Positions 1-7,834 are shown, counted from the stretch's first letter. The stretch is DNA of 11,288 nucleotides from an uncultured Collinsella sp. (GCA_958418185.1 CATZEP010000036.1:1-11288); one strand, 5' to 3'. Made by a program: numbers and translations. Notes: a model not told the origin generated them from the letters alone.

Positions 1-9
1 GCCGCACGG

Positions 10-15
10 TATAAT
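10..15 (+). promoter_or_regulatory. -10 box of the recJ-rel promoter
   Basis: A perfect TATAAT hexamer lies at the left edge. Its -35 partner would fall just outside the window. A start near position 22 would give a leader of about 100 bases before recJ. That leader contains a small hairpin (GCCTGC 35-40, loop CGAA, GCGGGC 45-50). Only the -10 half can be seen, so the assignment rests on the hexamer and its placement upstream of the first gene. Confidence 0.5.
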
Positions 16-71
16 AAATCCGTTCAACAGATCTGCCTGCCGAAGCGGGCATACACAGAGGACTCATCGCT

Positions 72-137
72 ATGAACCGTGAGAGGTATCGCGGCGACCT
101 GCCCCTATCGGGGGTGGGCGCCTATGTCGTCGCTTAA
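72..137 (+). CDS. possible 21-codon leader peptide overlapping the recJ start
   Basis: An ATG at 72 preceded by AGAGG (57-61, spacing 10) opens a 21-codon frame that ends at TAA 135-137, in a different frame from recJ and overlapping its start at 124. It has the better ribosome binding site of the two starts. The recJ Shine-Dalgarno-like GGGGGTGGG (110-118) can pair with CCCC at 102-105 in a short hairpin, so translation of this frame could open the recJ site. The peptide (starts MNRERYRG) matches nothing I recognise. It may equally be a chance frame. Confidence 0.25.
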   Translation: MNRERYRGDLPLSGVGAYVVA

Positions 138-3100
138 GACGACGCATCGCTGGGCGGTCGCTCAGCAAAATCCCGAGCTCGAAAAGGAGCTTTCGGCTGG
201 TCTGGGCATACCCGGGCTGGTGGCGCGCATTATGGTTGCGCACGGCATTACATCCATCGAGGAAGGCCAGCTATTTTTGACGCCTTCGCTCGACCGTGAT
301 TGGGCCGATCCACTCATTATCCCGGGCATGTCGGTCGTTGCCGACCGCGTCGAGCGTGCTATTCGCAACCGCGAACGCATCGCCGTCTTTGGTGATTTCG
401 ACGTCGACGGTATTACATCGACCTGTCTGTTGACCGAGGCACTGCGCACGTTTGGCGCCGAAGTTACGCCGTTTATTCCACATCGCTTTGACGAGGGCTA
501 CGGTCTTTCGCGCGCGGCGCTCGACCGCGTTAACGAGCTCGCTCGTCCCCAGCTGATCGTGACCGTCGATAACGGCATTGCCGCCAAAGAAGAGGTTTCC
601 TATCTGGAGAGCCTGGGGATCGATTTGGTGGTCACGGACCATCACGAGCCCTCCGATCAGGTGCCGCAGGGCGTGCCCCTGACCGACCCTAAACTCGAGG
701 ATAAGGGCCCCTCGCGTGAACTTGCCGGTGCCGGTGTGGCGCTCAAGCTGGTGCAGGTTTTGGGCGAGCGTCTGGGCAAGCCGTCGTATTGGCGTTCGCT
801 GATTGAGGTCGCGGCACTGGGCACCGTGTCCGACATGATGCCGCTCACGCCCGAGAATCGCGCACTGGTCGCCGAGGGCATCCAGCAGATGCGCGTGACG
901 GCTCGTCCCGGTTACATCGCGCTTGCAGCGCTCGCCAAGGCCGATCTGGCTACCATTACGGCGGACGGTCTATCGTTCTCGCTCATTCCCCGCTTAAACG
1001 CCGCCGGCCGCATGGCCGACCCCAAGCTGGCGCTCGACCTGCTGCTTGCCCGCGATCCTATCGAGGCAAGTGCACTGGCGGCCGAGCTCGAGGAGATCAA
1101 CCGTCAGCGTCGCGAGATCGAGGCGGAGCTCACGCGCGATGCCATGGCAAAGGTCGAGGAGACCTATGATGGCGGGCGCGCGATTGTCGTGGGCGGCGAA
1201 GGCTGGCACGAGGGCGTTAAGGGCATCGTGGCGAGCCGCCTCACCAACCGATATCACGTGCCGGCGTTGCTCTTCTCTATCGAGGACGGTATAGCACGTG
1301 GCTCGGGCCGCTCGGTGGGCAAGGTCAACCTGTTCGAAGCCGTCGAGCGCTGCTCCGACCTGCTGATTCGCCGCGGCGGACATGCCGGTGCGGTGGGCGT
1401 TACCATCGAGGCATCTAAGCTCGATGAGTTTCGTCGACGTCTTTCCGCTGTGTTGTCCGAGCTTCCCGCCGAGGACTTTGAGGACACCGACGAGGTTGCC
1501 GCCACGGTCGACCTTTCCGAATTGAATATCGAGACCATCGAGCAGATTTCCCGCCTTGAGCCGTTTGGCCAGGGTAATAAGGTGCCGCTGCTGGCTGCCG
1601 AGGGCGTGACGATGTGTGATCGCGCCGTGGTGGGTAAGACCGGCGAGCATATGCGCTTCGTGGCAACGGATGGAGCCGCGAGCGTGCCGGCAATCATGTT
1701 TCGCGTACCGCAGATCGACAGGCTTATCAATTGCGACAGCGCCGTCGACTTGGTGTTCGAGGCCGTTGCCGAGCATTGGCAGGGGCGCGTGAAGCCCAAA
1801 CTCATGATCAAAGATGTCTTGGTGCGCGATGCCACGGCGCCCAATATCGACGATCCGGCATGTGAGCTTCGCCGCGGCGTACAACCGGCGGATTCTGGCC
1901 TGCGCCTGGAGTCGCGTAAACGCGAAACGCTTGCTCAGCTTTCCTATACCGAGCTCACGCGCTCGCTCATTCACAGCTTTATCGGATCGAACCAGCCGCA
2001 CCGCGCACAGGTCGAGGCGCTTGACGCCCTGGCCGACCACCAGAGCGTTTTGGCCGTTATGGGAACGGGTCGCGGCAAGTCTCTGATTTTTCATGTACAT
2101 GCCGCACGCGAGGCGGTCCTTCGCGGGCGTGCGAGCATCTTTGTCTATCCGCTGCGCGCACTCGTTGCCGACCAGGCCTATCACCTTTCCTCGACGATGG
2201 CCGCGCTCGGCATTGGCGTTGGCGTGCTGACCGGCGAGACCGTGGAGGCGGCGCGCGATGACGTGTTTGCCGGCCTGGCTTCGGGCCGCACCGGCATCGT
2301 TCTCACGACGCCGGAGTTCCTGTCTATCCATCGCGATCGCTTTGCGCGTTCTGGACGTATTGGCTTTGTCGTTATCGATGAGGCACACCATGCCGGTCTT
2401 GCCAAAGGCGGCGATCGGAGCGCCTACCTCGACATGCCCGATATTCTCAAAGCCCTGGGCGATCCCGTTGTCATGGCGGCAACGGCTACCGCGACGGCCC
2501 CAGTCGTGGCGGAGCTTGCTCGTGTATTGCCGATTACCAGGACGGTGGTCGACGAGACCGTTCGCGAGAACCTACAACTCGAGGACGACCGTGACCTTGC
2601 GAGCCGCGAAAATCGCCTGGTGTCGATCGTGGCGACGGGGGAGAAGACCGTTATCTACGTGAACTCGCGCGACCAGTCCGTGGCGCTTGCCAAGACGTTG
2701 CGCAAACGCGTGCCCGACTGCGCGACCCATATTGCGTTCTATAACGCCGGGCTTGCGCGCTCCGATCGCCGCCGTGTTGAGGAAGCCTTTAGAGACGGAA
2801 GTCTCAGCTGCATCGTTTCGACTTCGGCCTTCGGTGAGGGCGTCAACCTGCCCGATATCCGTCATGTCGTGCTCTACCACATGCCGTTTGGTGCGATTGA
2901 GTTTAACCAGATGAGTGGTCGTGCCGGCCGCGATGGACAGCCCGCCGTGATTCACCTGCTCTATTCGTCGCGTGACGCTCGTATTAATGAGCGCCTGCTC
3001 GATTGTTACGCGCCCGAGCGCGATGAGCTTGTCACGCTCTATCGAGCGCTGCAGACCATGTGGCGCTCCAACCGTGGCAAGACGGGGGACGATTCATTCT

Positions 3101-3411
3101 GCGCGAGCGATATCGACATTGCGCAGATGTGTCTTGCCATCGATGCCCGCACGCCGGTCGACGAGCGCTCGGTGGAAAGCGGCCTGGGAATCTTCGAAGA
3201 ACTCGGTTTCTGCCGCGTTTCGGGGTTTGACGATACGCGTCGCATCGCGATGGCGGAAAACCCCGGTCGCGTGCAATTAAGCAGGTCAATTCGCTATTTG
3301 GAGGGCTTGCGCTCGCGCATGGAGTTCACGGCTTTTCGGAGCTGGGCACTCGATTCGTGCGCTTCTGATATGCTAGCCACAGTTAACCGCCCGATCGTAC
3401 CGCGGGCCTAG
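124..3411 (+). CDS. recJ: RecJ single-strand-specific exonuclease fused to a RecQ-like SF2 helicase
   Basis: Cytoplasmic DNA repair enzyme, 1095 aa, against about 560-790 aa for usual RecJ. The N-terminal half is a complete RecJ: DFDVDG at 91-96, VDNGI at 148-152, the DHH triad at 172-174, PRLNAAGRM near 289-297, then the DHHA1 domain with GWHEGVKGIVASRL and GGH at 418-420, and the OB-type segment with LEPFGQGN. RecJ degrades single-stranded DNA 5' to 3' in recombination and repair. From about residue 610 a full SF2 helicase follows: a Q-type motif (HRAQ), Walker A GTGRGKS with K652, DEAH at 752-755, ATATAT (motif III), and QMSGRAGRDG at 929-938, all in RecQ style. No RecQ zinc cysteines are seen. 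The last ~70 residues (EELGF, then a YLEGLRSRMEF helix) recall the C-terminal tail of Firmicutes RecJ. ATG 124 is preferred over GTG 79, which lacks a well-spaced Shine-Dalgarno and adds residues unlike RecJ. rel follows after 15 bases, so co-transcription is likely. Confidence 0.93.
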   Translation: MSSLKTTHRWAVAQQNPELEKELSAGLGIPGLVARIMVAHGITSIEEGQLFLTPSLDRDWADPLIIPGMSVVADRVERAIRNRERIAVFGDFDVDGITSTCLLTEALRTFGAEVTPFIPHRFDEGYGLSRAALDRVNELARPQLIVTVDNGIAAKEEVSYLESLGIDLVVTDHHEPSDQVPQGVPLTDPKLEDKGPSRELAGAGVALKLVQVLGERLGKPSYWRSLIEVAALGTVSDMMPLTPENRALVAEGIQQMRVTARPGYIALAALAKADLATITADGLSFSLIPRLNAAGRMADPKLALDLLLARDPIEASALAAELEEINRQRREIEAELTRDAMAKVEETYDGGRAIVVGGEGWHEGVKGIVASRLTNRYHVPALLFSIEDGIARGSGRSVGKVNLFEAVERCSDLLIRRGGHAGAVGVTIEASKLDEFRRRLSAVLSELPAEDFEDTDEVAATVDLSELNIETIEQISRLEPFGQGNKVPLLAAEGVTMCDRAVVGKTGEHMRFVATDGAASVPAIMFRVPQIDRLINCDSAVDLVFEAVAEHWQGRVKPKLMIKDVLVRDATAPNIDDPACELRRGVQPADSGLRLESRKRETLAQLSYTELTRSLIHSFIGSNQPHRAQVEALDALADHQSVLAVMGTGRGKSLIFHVHAAREAVLRGRASIFVYPLRALVADQAYHLSSTMAALGIGVGVLTGETVEAARDDVFAGLASGRTGIVLTTPEFLSIHRDRFARSGRIGFVVIDEAHHAGLAKGGDRSAYLDMPDILKALGDPVVMAATATATAPVVAELARVLPITRTVVDETVRENLQLEDDRDLASRENRLVSIVATGEKTVIYVNSRDQSVALAKTLRKRVPDCATHIAFYNAGLARSDRRRVEEAFRDGSLSCIVSTSAFGEGVNLPDIRHVVLYHMPFGAIEFNQMSGRAGRDGQPAVIHLLYSSRDARINERLLDCYAPERDELVTLYRALQTMWRSNRGKTGDDSFCASDIDIAQMCLAIDARTPVDERSVESGLGIFEELGFCRVSGFDDTRRIAMAENPGRVQLSRSIRYLEGLRSRMEFTAFRSWALDSCASDMLATVNRPIVPRA

Positions 3412-3426
3412 GGGAAGGGGACCTCG

Positions 3427-5787
3427 ATGGACGCCGCAGCCCGTACCGCCCATGATTCCACCCTCCAGCCGTTTTCGGAGATGGAGCACTATAAGCATGC
3501 CGATGAGCTGCCGCCCGAGATTATGGCGGACAGCTACGACAAGCTGGAGCGTCTGTGCCTCAAATATATGAACGAGGACGACTTCTCCAAGGTGGAGCAG
3601 GCCTACTGCTTTGCTGCCGAGAAGCACTGCAATCAAAAGCGGCGCTCGGGTGAGATGTACATTAACCATCCCGTCGAGGTAGCTATCATTCTGGCTGACC
3701 TCAAGATGGACTGCGATGTGGTGTGCGCCGCGCTGCTGCACGATACCGTCGAGGATACCGAGACCTCGCTTACCGATGTTTCCGGCCTGTTTGGCGAAAC
3801 CGTGGCAGAACTCGTCGACGGCGTGACCAAGCTCACCAACATCGAAGTCGACAGCATGGACGAGAAGCAGGCCCTCACGCTGCGCAAGATGTTCCTTGCC
3901 ATGTCCAAGGACATTCGCGTCATCATCGTCAAGCTCGCCGACCGCCTGCATAACATGCGCACGCTTGCCGCCCTGCGCGAGGACCGCCGTCTGTTTAAGG
4001 CGCGCGAGACCATGGACGTATACGCGCCTCTGGCCGACCGCCTGGGCATGAGCTCAATCAAGTGGGAGCTCGAGGACCTGTCCTTCTTCTACTTGGAGCC
4101 CGATGCCTACCAGCGCATCTCGCGCATGGTATCCGAGTCGCGCGAGGTTCGCGAGCGTTATCTGGCCGAGACCATCAAGACGCTCACCGATGAGCTCAAT
4201 CGCATTGGTCTTGAGGGCTTTCAGATCAACGGTCGTTCCAAGCACTATTGGTCCATCTATCAAAAGATGAAGCGCAAGGGCAAGGAGTTCTCCGAGATTT
4301 ACGACCTGGTGGCGCTGCGCGTCATCACTCATTCGGTGCGCGATTGCTATTCCACGCTTGGTGCCGTGCATACCCTGTGGCATCCCATGCCCGGTCGTTT
4401 TAAAGACTATATCGCCATGCCCAAGGTCAATAACTACCAATCGCTTCACACGACGGTTATCGGCCCCACGGCCCGTCCGCTCGAGATTCAGATTCGAACC
4501 TACGAAATGCACGAGCAGGCCGAGTACGGCATCGCTGCCCACTGGCTGTATAAGAAGTCGGGCGGATCGTCTGCCTCCAAGACTAACGATGCGCAGCGTC
4601 TGGACGACCAGATCAACTGGCTCAAGCACTCACTCGACTGGGCGGCGTCTGACGAGATCACCGATGCCAAGGAATACCTGCATTCGCTGAAGGTCGACTT
4701 GTTCGACCAGGAAATTTTTGTCTTTACGCCCAAGGGCGAGGTCATGGCGCTTCGTGCCGGCTCTACACCGCTCGACTTTGCCTACGCCGTTCATACCGAG
4801 GTCGGTAACCACTGTGTCGGCGCCAAGATCAACGGTGCGGTGGCGCCGCTCACGCACGAGATCAAGACGGGTGACCGTGTCGAGATTCTGACTAACAAGA
4901 GCTCTAAGCCGTCGCGCGATTGGCTCAAGATCGTCAAGACACCTTCGGCCAAGTCAAAGATTCGCCGTTATTTCGCCGCCGCGACCAAGGACGACGACGC
5001 TGCCGCCGGCCGCGATATACTGGCCAAGGACCTGCGTAAGCGCGGGTATGGCATCTCTACGCCACGATCCACGCGTGCGCTCAACGCCGTGGCGGAGCAG
5101 TTTAACTTCAAGCAGCTCGAGGACCTGTTTGCAGCCGTTGGCGCGGGCAAGGTCGCCCCGCGCGCTGTGGGCAATAAGGTCGAGCAAATCTTGGACCCCA
5201 AGCCCGAGGAACAGCTCACCAAGGCCGAGGCTATCGCCGAGGTCGTCAAGCAGCCCGCTCGCGGCTCCAACCGCAAGCCGCAAAAGCGCGGTAAGAGCGC
5301 CAGTAACGGCATTATCGTCAAGGGCGAGAGCAACAGCGGCCTGCTGGTCCGTCTGGCTCATTGCTGCAACCCCGTGACGGGCGACGACATCGTCGGCTTC
5401 ATCACGCGCGGTCGTGGCGTTTCGGTGCATCGCGCCAACTGCCCCAACGTCAAGGGCCTTATGGAACATCCCGAGCGCATGATTGACGTAGAGTGGGATG
5501 GTGCTGCCGATACGCTTTTCCAGGTCGAGATTGTGGTCGAGTGCCTGGACCGCATGGGCCTGCTCAAGGACGTCACCATCGCCATTGGCGATGCAGGCGG
5601 CAATATTCTTTCCGCCGCCACCTCGACTAACCGCGAGGGTATTGCAACCCTGCGCTTTATGGTCGAGATCTCGGACGCGAGTGGTCTGGATCCGCTGCTG
5701 GCATCCATTAGCAGCGTCGACTCGGTCTATGACGCACGCCGTTTGATGCCTGGCGAGGGTGGGGCTCAGCTCAAGCGTCGCGTATAG
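3427..5787 (+). CDS. rel: bifunctional (p)ppGpp synthetase/hydrolase (long RelA/SpoT homologue)
   Basis: Cytosolic, ribosome-associated enzyme of the stringent response. It transfers pyrophosphate from ATP to GDP/GTP and also hydrolyses (p)ppGpp. The 786-aa length and domain order are standard. The HD hydrolase domain has H105-D106 with E109-D110 (HDTVED) and LADRLHN with D172. The synthetase domain has GRSKHYWSIYQKM, RFKD at 324-327 and the catalytic Glu353 in EIQIRT. A TGS domain follows from about 429 to 490, then a conserved-cysteine region with CC at 646-647 and C672, and a C-terminal ACT domain at about 697-776. The RXKD form of the synthetase motif, rather than EXDD, marks bifunctional Rel enzymes, and the intact HD residues agree with that. 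The start ATG has GGGGAAGGGG just upstream and lies 15 bases after recJ. The usual Firmicutes neighbours apt and dtd are absent. Confidence 0.97.
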   Translation: MDAAARTAHDSTLQPFSEMEHYKHADELPPEIMADSYDKLERLCLKYMNEDDFSKVEQAYCFAAEKHCNQKRRSGEMYINHPVEVAIILADLKMDCDVVCAALLHDTVEDTETSLTDVSGLFGETVAELVDGVTKLTNIEVDSMDEKQALTLRKMFLAMSKDIRVIIVKLADRLHNMRTLAALREDRRLFKARETMDVYAPLADRLGMSSIKWELEDLSFFYLEPDAYQRISRMVSESREVRERYLAETIKTLTDELNRIGLEGFQINGRSKHYWSIYQKMKRKGKEFSEIYDLVALRVITHSVRDCYSTLGAVHTLWHPMPGRFKDYIAMPKVNNYQSLHTTVIGPTARPLEIQIRTYEMHEQAEYGIAAHWLYKKSGGSSASKTNDAQRLDDQINWLKHSLDWAASDEITDAKEYLHSLKVDLFDQEIFVFTPKGEVMALRAGSTPLDFAYAVHTEVGNHCVGAKINGAVAPLTHEIKTGDRVEILTNKSSKPSRDWLKIVKTPSAKSKIRRYFAAATKDDDAAAGRDILAKDLRKRGYGISTPRSTRALNAVAEQFNFKQLEDLFAAVGAGKVAPRAVGNKVEQILDPKPEEQLTKAEAIAEVVKQPARGSNRKPQKRGKSASNGIIVKGESNSGLLVRLAHCCNPVTGDDIVGFITRGRGVSVHRANCPNVKGLMEHPERMIDVEWDGAADTLFQVEIVVECLDRMGLLKDVTIAIGDAGGNILSAATSTNREGIATLRFMVEISDASGLDPLLASISSVDSVYDARRLMPGEGGAQLKRRV

Positions 5788-5822
5788 GCGTAACGAGCGC
5801 GCGACAGTAATGATATTGGCTA

Positions 5823-5854
5823 CGTTCGAGGCATCGTTTGGTGCCTCGACGTTT
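5823..5854 (+). terminator. hairpin between rel and the MBL hydrolase (weak terminator or attenuator)
   Basis: CGAGGCA (5827-5833) and TGCCTCG (5842-5848) form a perfect 7-bp stem with an 8-base loop, extended by CGT/ACG (5823-5825, 5849-5851) across a one-base bulge. Only TTT follows, so termination would be weak. The hairpin sits directly before the AAGGAGGG ribosome binding site of the next gene, so it could reduce read-through or act in mRNA processing. Confidence 0.35.
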
Positions 5855-5873
5855 ATAGAAGGAGGGCGCACGC

Positions 5874-6557
5874 ATGGACGCTGCGGCTTTGGACTTAACC
5901 CCTCGGGGTACGGCTTCGATTGAGGCGCTTGTAAACGGCCCCATCCAGACCAACAGTTACGCCGTTATTTCGAGTGGCGAATGCTTGATTATCGATCCCG
6001 CTTGGGAAGGCGAAAGCCTCGTTGCGCATATCCGAGCCGAACGCCCTGATGTGCAAGTGCTCGGTTCCGTCTGCACGCATGGTCATGCCGACCATGTTGG
6101 CGGTGTCGCTGGAGTTCGTGCCGCCGTTGGCGCTGACGCTCTGTACGAACTGTGCGGTAAGGACGCAGCTGTGCCGCATGCGAATATCGAGGAACAGCGA
6201 GCGATGTGGGGCATCGAGACGCCCGATCCGGGCGAGCCGACGCGGCTGCTTGCCGAGGGCGATACCATTGAACTAGGCGACATTTGTCTGCAGGTTATCG
6301 AGGTGCCTGGGCATACGCCGGGCGGCATCGTTCTATTCGCCGCAACAGAGCAGGGAAATATTGCTTTCGTGGGGGACACGCTCTTTCCCGGCGGGCACGG
6401 CCGCACCGATCTTTCTGGAGGAGACGAGGCGGCGATTCTGCGCTCGCTCTCCAAGCTCGCCCGGCTTCTCCCGCCCAATACCGTTTGCCTAACCGGTCAT
6501 GGCGATTCGACCACCATGGCACGAGAGCTCATGCAGAACCCTTTCATGCAGGTGTAG
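5874..6557 (+). CDS. metallo-beta-lactamase-fold hydrolase, glyoxalase II-like
   Basis: A 227-aa soluble protein of the metallo-beta-lactamase superfamily, group of YcbL/YqgX and glyoxalase II. All metal-binding positions are present: HGHADH with H69, H71, D73 and H74, H147 in GHTPGG, D168 in FVGDTLF, and H209 in TGHGDST. Two metal ions at this site would support hydrolysis of a thioester or similar bond. Its true substrate cannot be read from the sequence, and the longer C-terminal substrate domain of classical glyoxalase II is missing. No signal peptide or membrane segment is seen. A strong AAGGAGGG precedes ATG 5874. It lies 86 bases after rel; such a hydrolase is a frequent companion of rel in Gram-positive genomes. 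Confidence 0.9.
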   Translation: MDAAALDLTPRGTASIEALVNGPIQTNSYAVISSGECLIIDPAWEGESLVAHIRAERPDVQVLGSVCTHGHADHVGGVAGVRAAVGADALYELCGKDAAVPHANIEEQRAMWGIETPDPGEPTRLLAEGDTIELGDICLQVIEVPGHTPGGIVLFAATEQGNIAFVGDTLFPGGHGRTDLSGGDEAAILRSLSKLARLLPPNTVCLTGHGDSTTMARELMQNPFMQV

Positions 6558-6703
6558 CTTTATAGTCAGCTTCCGAAGCACGAGGAACGTCCAAACGTCA
6601 AGCTATTTTTCCCCAACGGGTCGATTCCGTAGGGCAAACGGTTAAAAAAAGTCTGTTTGGACGATATTCGTGAACAAACGAACGTTTATGCTCGGGTACA
6701 CCG
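6558..6703. other. non-coding stretch between the MBL hydrolase and fba
   Basis: No gene-like frame is visible. There is a small hairpin near 6569 (GCTT, loop CCG, AAGC), a T-run at 6606-6610, and an A-run at 6644-6650, but no convincing terminator for the hydrolase gene. The right end holds the repeats upstream of the fba promoter: CAAACG occurs at 6635-6640 and 6675-6680 (40 bases apart), TTCGT/ACGAA forms an inverted repeat (6667-6671, 6678-6682), and AACGTT is at 6681-6686. Confidence 0.5.
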
Positions 6704-6712
6704 TGGTAAAAT
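6704..6712 (+). promoter_or_regulatory. extended -10 promoter of fba
   Basis: TGGTAAAAT gives a TG extension plus TAAAAT as the -10 hexamer. The -35 region (around 6684-6690, TTTATG-like) is weak, as extended -10 promoters allow. A start near 6719 leaves a leader of about 34 bases with AGGAGG at 6739-6744, eight bases before the fba ATG. The short inverted repeat TTCGT/ACGAA and the palindrome AACGTT lie just upstream, where a regulator could bind. Confidence 0.5.
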
Positions 6713-6752
6713 CTCAGGCGTTATCGGAGCAACCTTACAGGAGGTTTCTTTT

Positions 6753-7619
6753 ATGCTCGTCAACGCAGCAGACATGCTCAAGAAGGCCGAGGCCGGCAAG
6801 TACGGTCTTGGTGCCTTCAACACCAACAACCTCGAGTGGACCCTGGCTATTCTCCAGGCCGCCGAGGAGGCCAAGTCTCCGCTGATCCTTCAGTGCACCG
6901 CTGGTGCCGCTAAGTGGATGGGCGGTTTCAAGGTCTGCGCCGACATGGTCAAGGCTGCCGTCGAGGCCACGGGCGTTACCGTTCCCGTCGCCCTTCACCT
7001 CGATCACGGTTCTTACGAGGACTGCTTCAAGTGCATCGAGGCCGGCTTCACGTCCATCATGTATGACGGCTCTCACGAGGAGACCTTCCAGCTTAACCTC
7101 GACCGCACCAAGGAGCTCGTTGAGCTTGCCCACTCCAAGGGCATGTCCATCGAGGCCGAGGTCGGCGGCATCGGCGGCACCGAGGACGGCGTGACCTCCA
7201 GCGGCGAGCTCGCAGATCCTGCTGAGTGCAAGCAGATCGCTGACTTGGGCGTCGACTTCCTCGCCTGCGGCATCGGCAACATCCACGGCGTGTACCCTGC
7301 CGACTGGGCTGGTCTGTCTTTCGAGCGTCTGGGCGAGATCAAGGCCCAGACCGGCGACCTGCCCCTCGTCCTGCACGGTGGCACCGGCATCCCCGAGGAT
7401 CAGATCAAGAAGGCCATCTCCCTGGGTATCTCCAAGATCAACGTCAACACCGACCTGCAGCTCGTCTTCGCCAAGGGCGTCCGCGAGTACATCGAGGCTG
7501 GCAAGGATCAGCAGGGCAAGGGCTTTGACCCCCGCAAGCTCCTCAAGCCTGGCCGCGACAACATCGTTGCCCGCACCAAGGAGCTCATGGAGGAGTTTGG
7601 CTCCGTCAACAAGGCGTAA
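6753..7619 (+). CDS. fba: class II fructose-1,6-bisphosphate aldolase
   Basis: Zinc-dependent cytosolic aldolase that reversibly splits fructose 1,6-bisphosphate into dihydroxyacetone phosphate and glyceraldehyde 3-phosphate in glycolysis and gluconeogenesis. The 288-aa length fits the FbaA type. HLDHG supplies catalytic D84 and zinc ligand H85. The EAEVGGIGG segment starts at E134. H178 lies in NIHGVYP and H208 in LHGGTG; these are the other expected zinc ligands. INVNTD near 229-234 binds substrate phosphate. The sequence follows Bacillus FbaA more closely than tagatose-bisphosphate aldolases GatY/KbaY (for example LHGGTGIP and NVNTD). Codons are strongly biased to C-ending forms, as expected for a highly expressed glycolytic gene. 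ATG 6753 is chosen over upstream in-frame codons because of AGGAGG at 6739-6744. It is probably transcribed alone, from its own promoter. Confidence 0.96.
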   Translation: MLVNAADMLKKAEAGKYGLGAFNTNNLEWTLAILQAAEEAKSPLILQCTAGAAKWMGGFKVCADMVKAAVEATGVTVPVALHLDHGSYEDCFKCIEAGFTSIMYDGSHEETFQLNLDRTKELVELAHSKGMSIEAEVGGIGGTEDGVTSSGELADPAECKQIADLGVDFLACGIGNIHGVYPADWAGLSFERLGEIKAQTGDLPLVLHGGTGIPEDQIKKAISLGISKINVNTDLQLVFAKGVREYIEAGKDQQGKGFDPRKLLKPGRDNIVARTKELMEEFGSVNKA

Positions 7620-7750
7620 GTAGCGGTTTAACTTCCCGCCGGAGGCCCCGTTTCCCCTACGCTGTTTCCCTCGCGCTCACCTGGCTTCGCCAGAAGTCGC
7701 GCGACGGAATCAGCTCCGGGGAAACGGGGCCTCCTTTGTTAACTCGCTAC
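7620..7750. repeat. long nested inverted repeat after fba
   Basis: The core is a perfect 17-bp stem, GGAGGCCCCGTTTCCCC (7641-7657) with its complement at 7718-7734. Inside it, 7661-7669 pairs with 7706-7714 (one mismatch), TCGCGC (7671-7676) with GCGCGA (7699-7704), and CTGGC with GCCAG (7681-7685, 7689-7693). Outside it, GTAGCGGTTTAAC (7620-7632) is nearly complementary to 7738-7750. About 36 bp of the core pair. It begins one base after the fba stop. There is no good T-run after the stem, so it is not a classic terminator. It could protect the mRNA 3' end, form part of a termination region, or be a dispersed palindromic element. Confidence 0.85.
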
Positions 7751-7800
7751 AGGGTTACTGGGCTGAATTTTTTATTTGACTACCGTTCAGCGGTGTTGAT

Positions 7801-7827
7801 GGCTCCTTTGTTGGGGCTTTCTTTTTT
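7801..7827 (+). terminator. intrinsic terminator-like hairpin downstream of fba
   Basis: GGCTCC (7801-7806) pairs with GGGGCT (7813-7818), with two wobble pairs, across the loop TTTGTT. TTTCTTTTTT follows (T-run 7822-7827). The stem is short but the T-tract is good, and it lies between fba and the promoter of the next gene. Confidence 0.5.
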
Positions 7828-7834
7828 ATCTCGC

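Noticed and set aside
79..123. GTG 79 as the recJ start
   Set aside because: It has no Shine-Dalgarno at a usable distance, and the 15 extra residues do not look like a RecJ N-terminus. ATG 124 fits better, though the N-terminus is not proven.
994..2391. Long open frame on the - strand inside recJ
   Set aside because: It is antisense to clear RecJ and helicase motifs, its product matches no family I know, and long antisense frames are common opposite GC-rich codons.
4954..5871. Long open frame on the - strand opposite the 3' half of rel
   Set aside because: It overlaps the conserved cysteine and ACT domains of Rel, has no recognisable domain, and is explained by GC-rich codon structure.
6657..6752. 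Upstream in-frame extension of fba
   Set aside because: It runs through the likely promoter and the AGGAGG site, and the added residues are unlike class II aldolases.
7620..7750. CRISPR or insertion-sequence interpretation of the long palindrome
   Set aside because: There is only one copy, no regularly spaced repeats, no transposase gene, and no clear target-site duplication at its ends.
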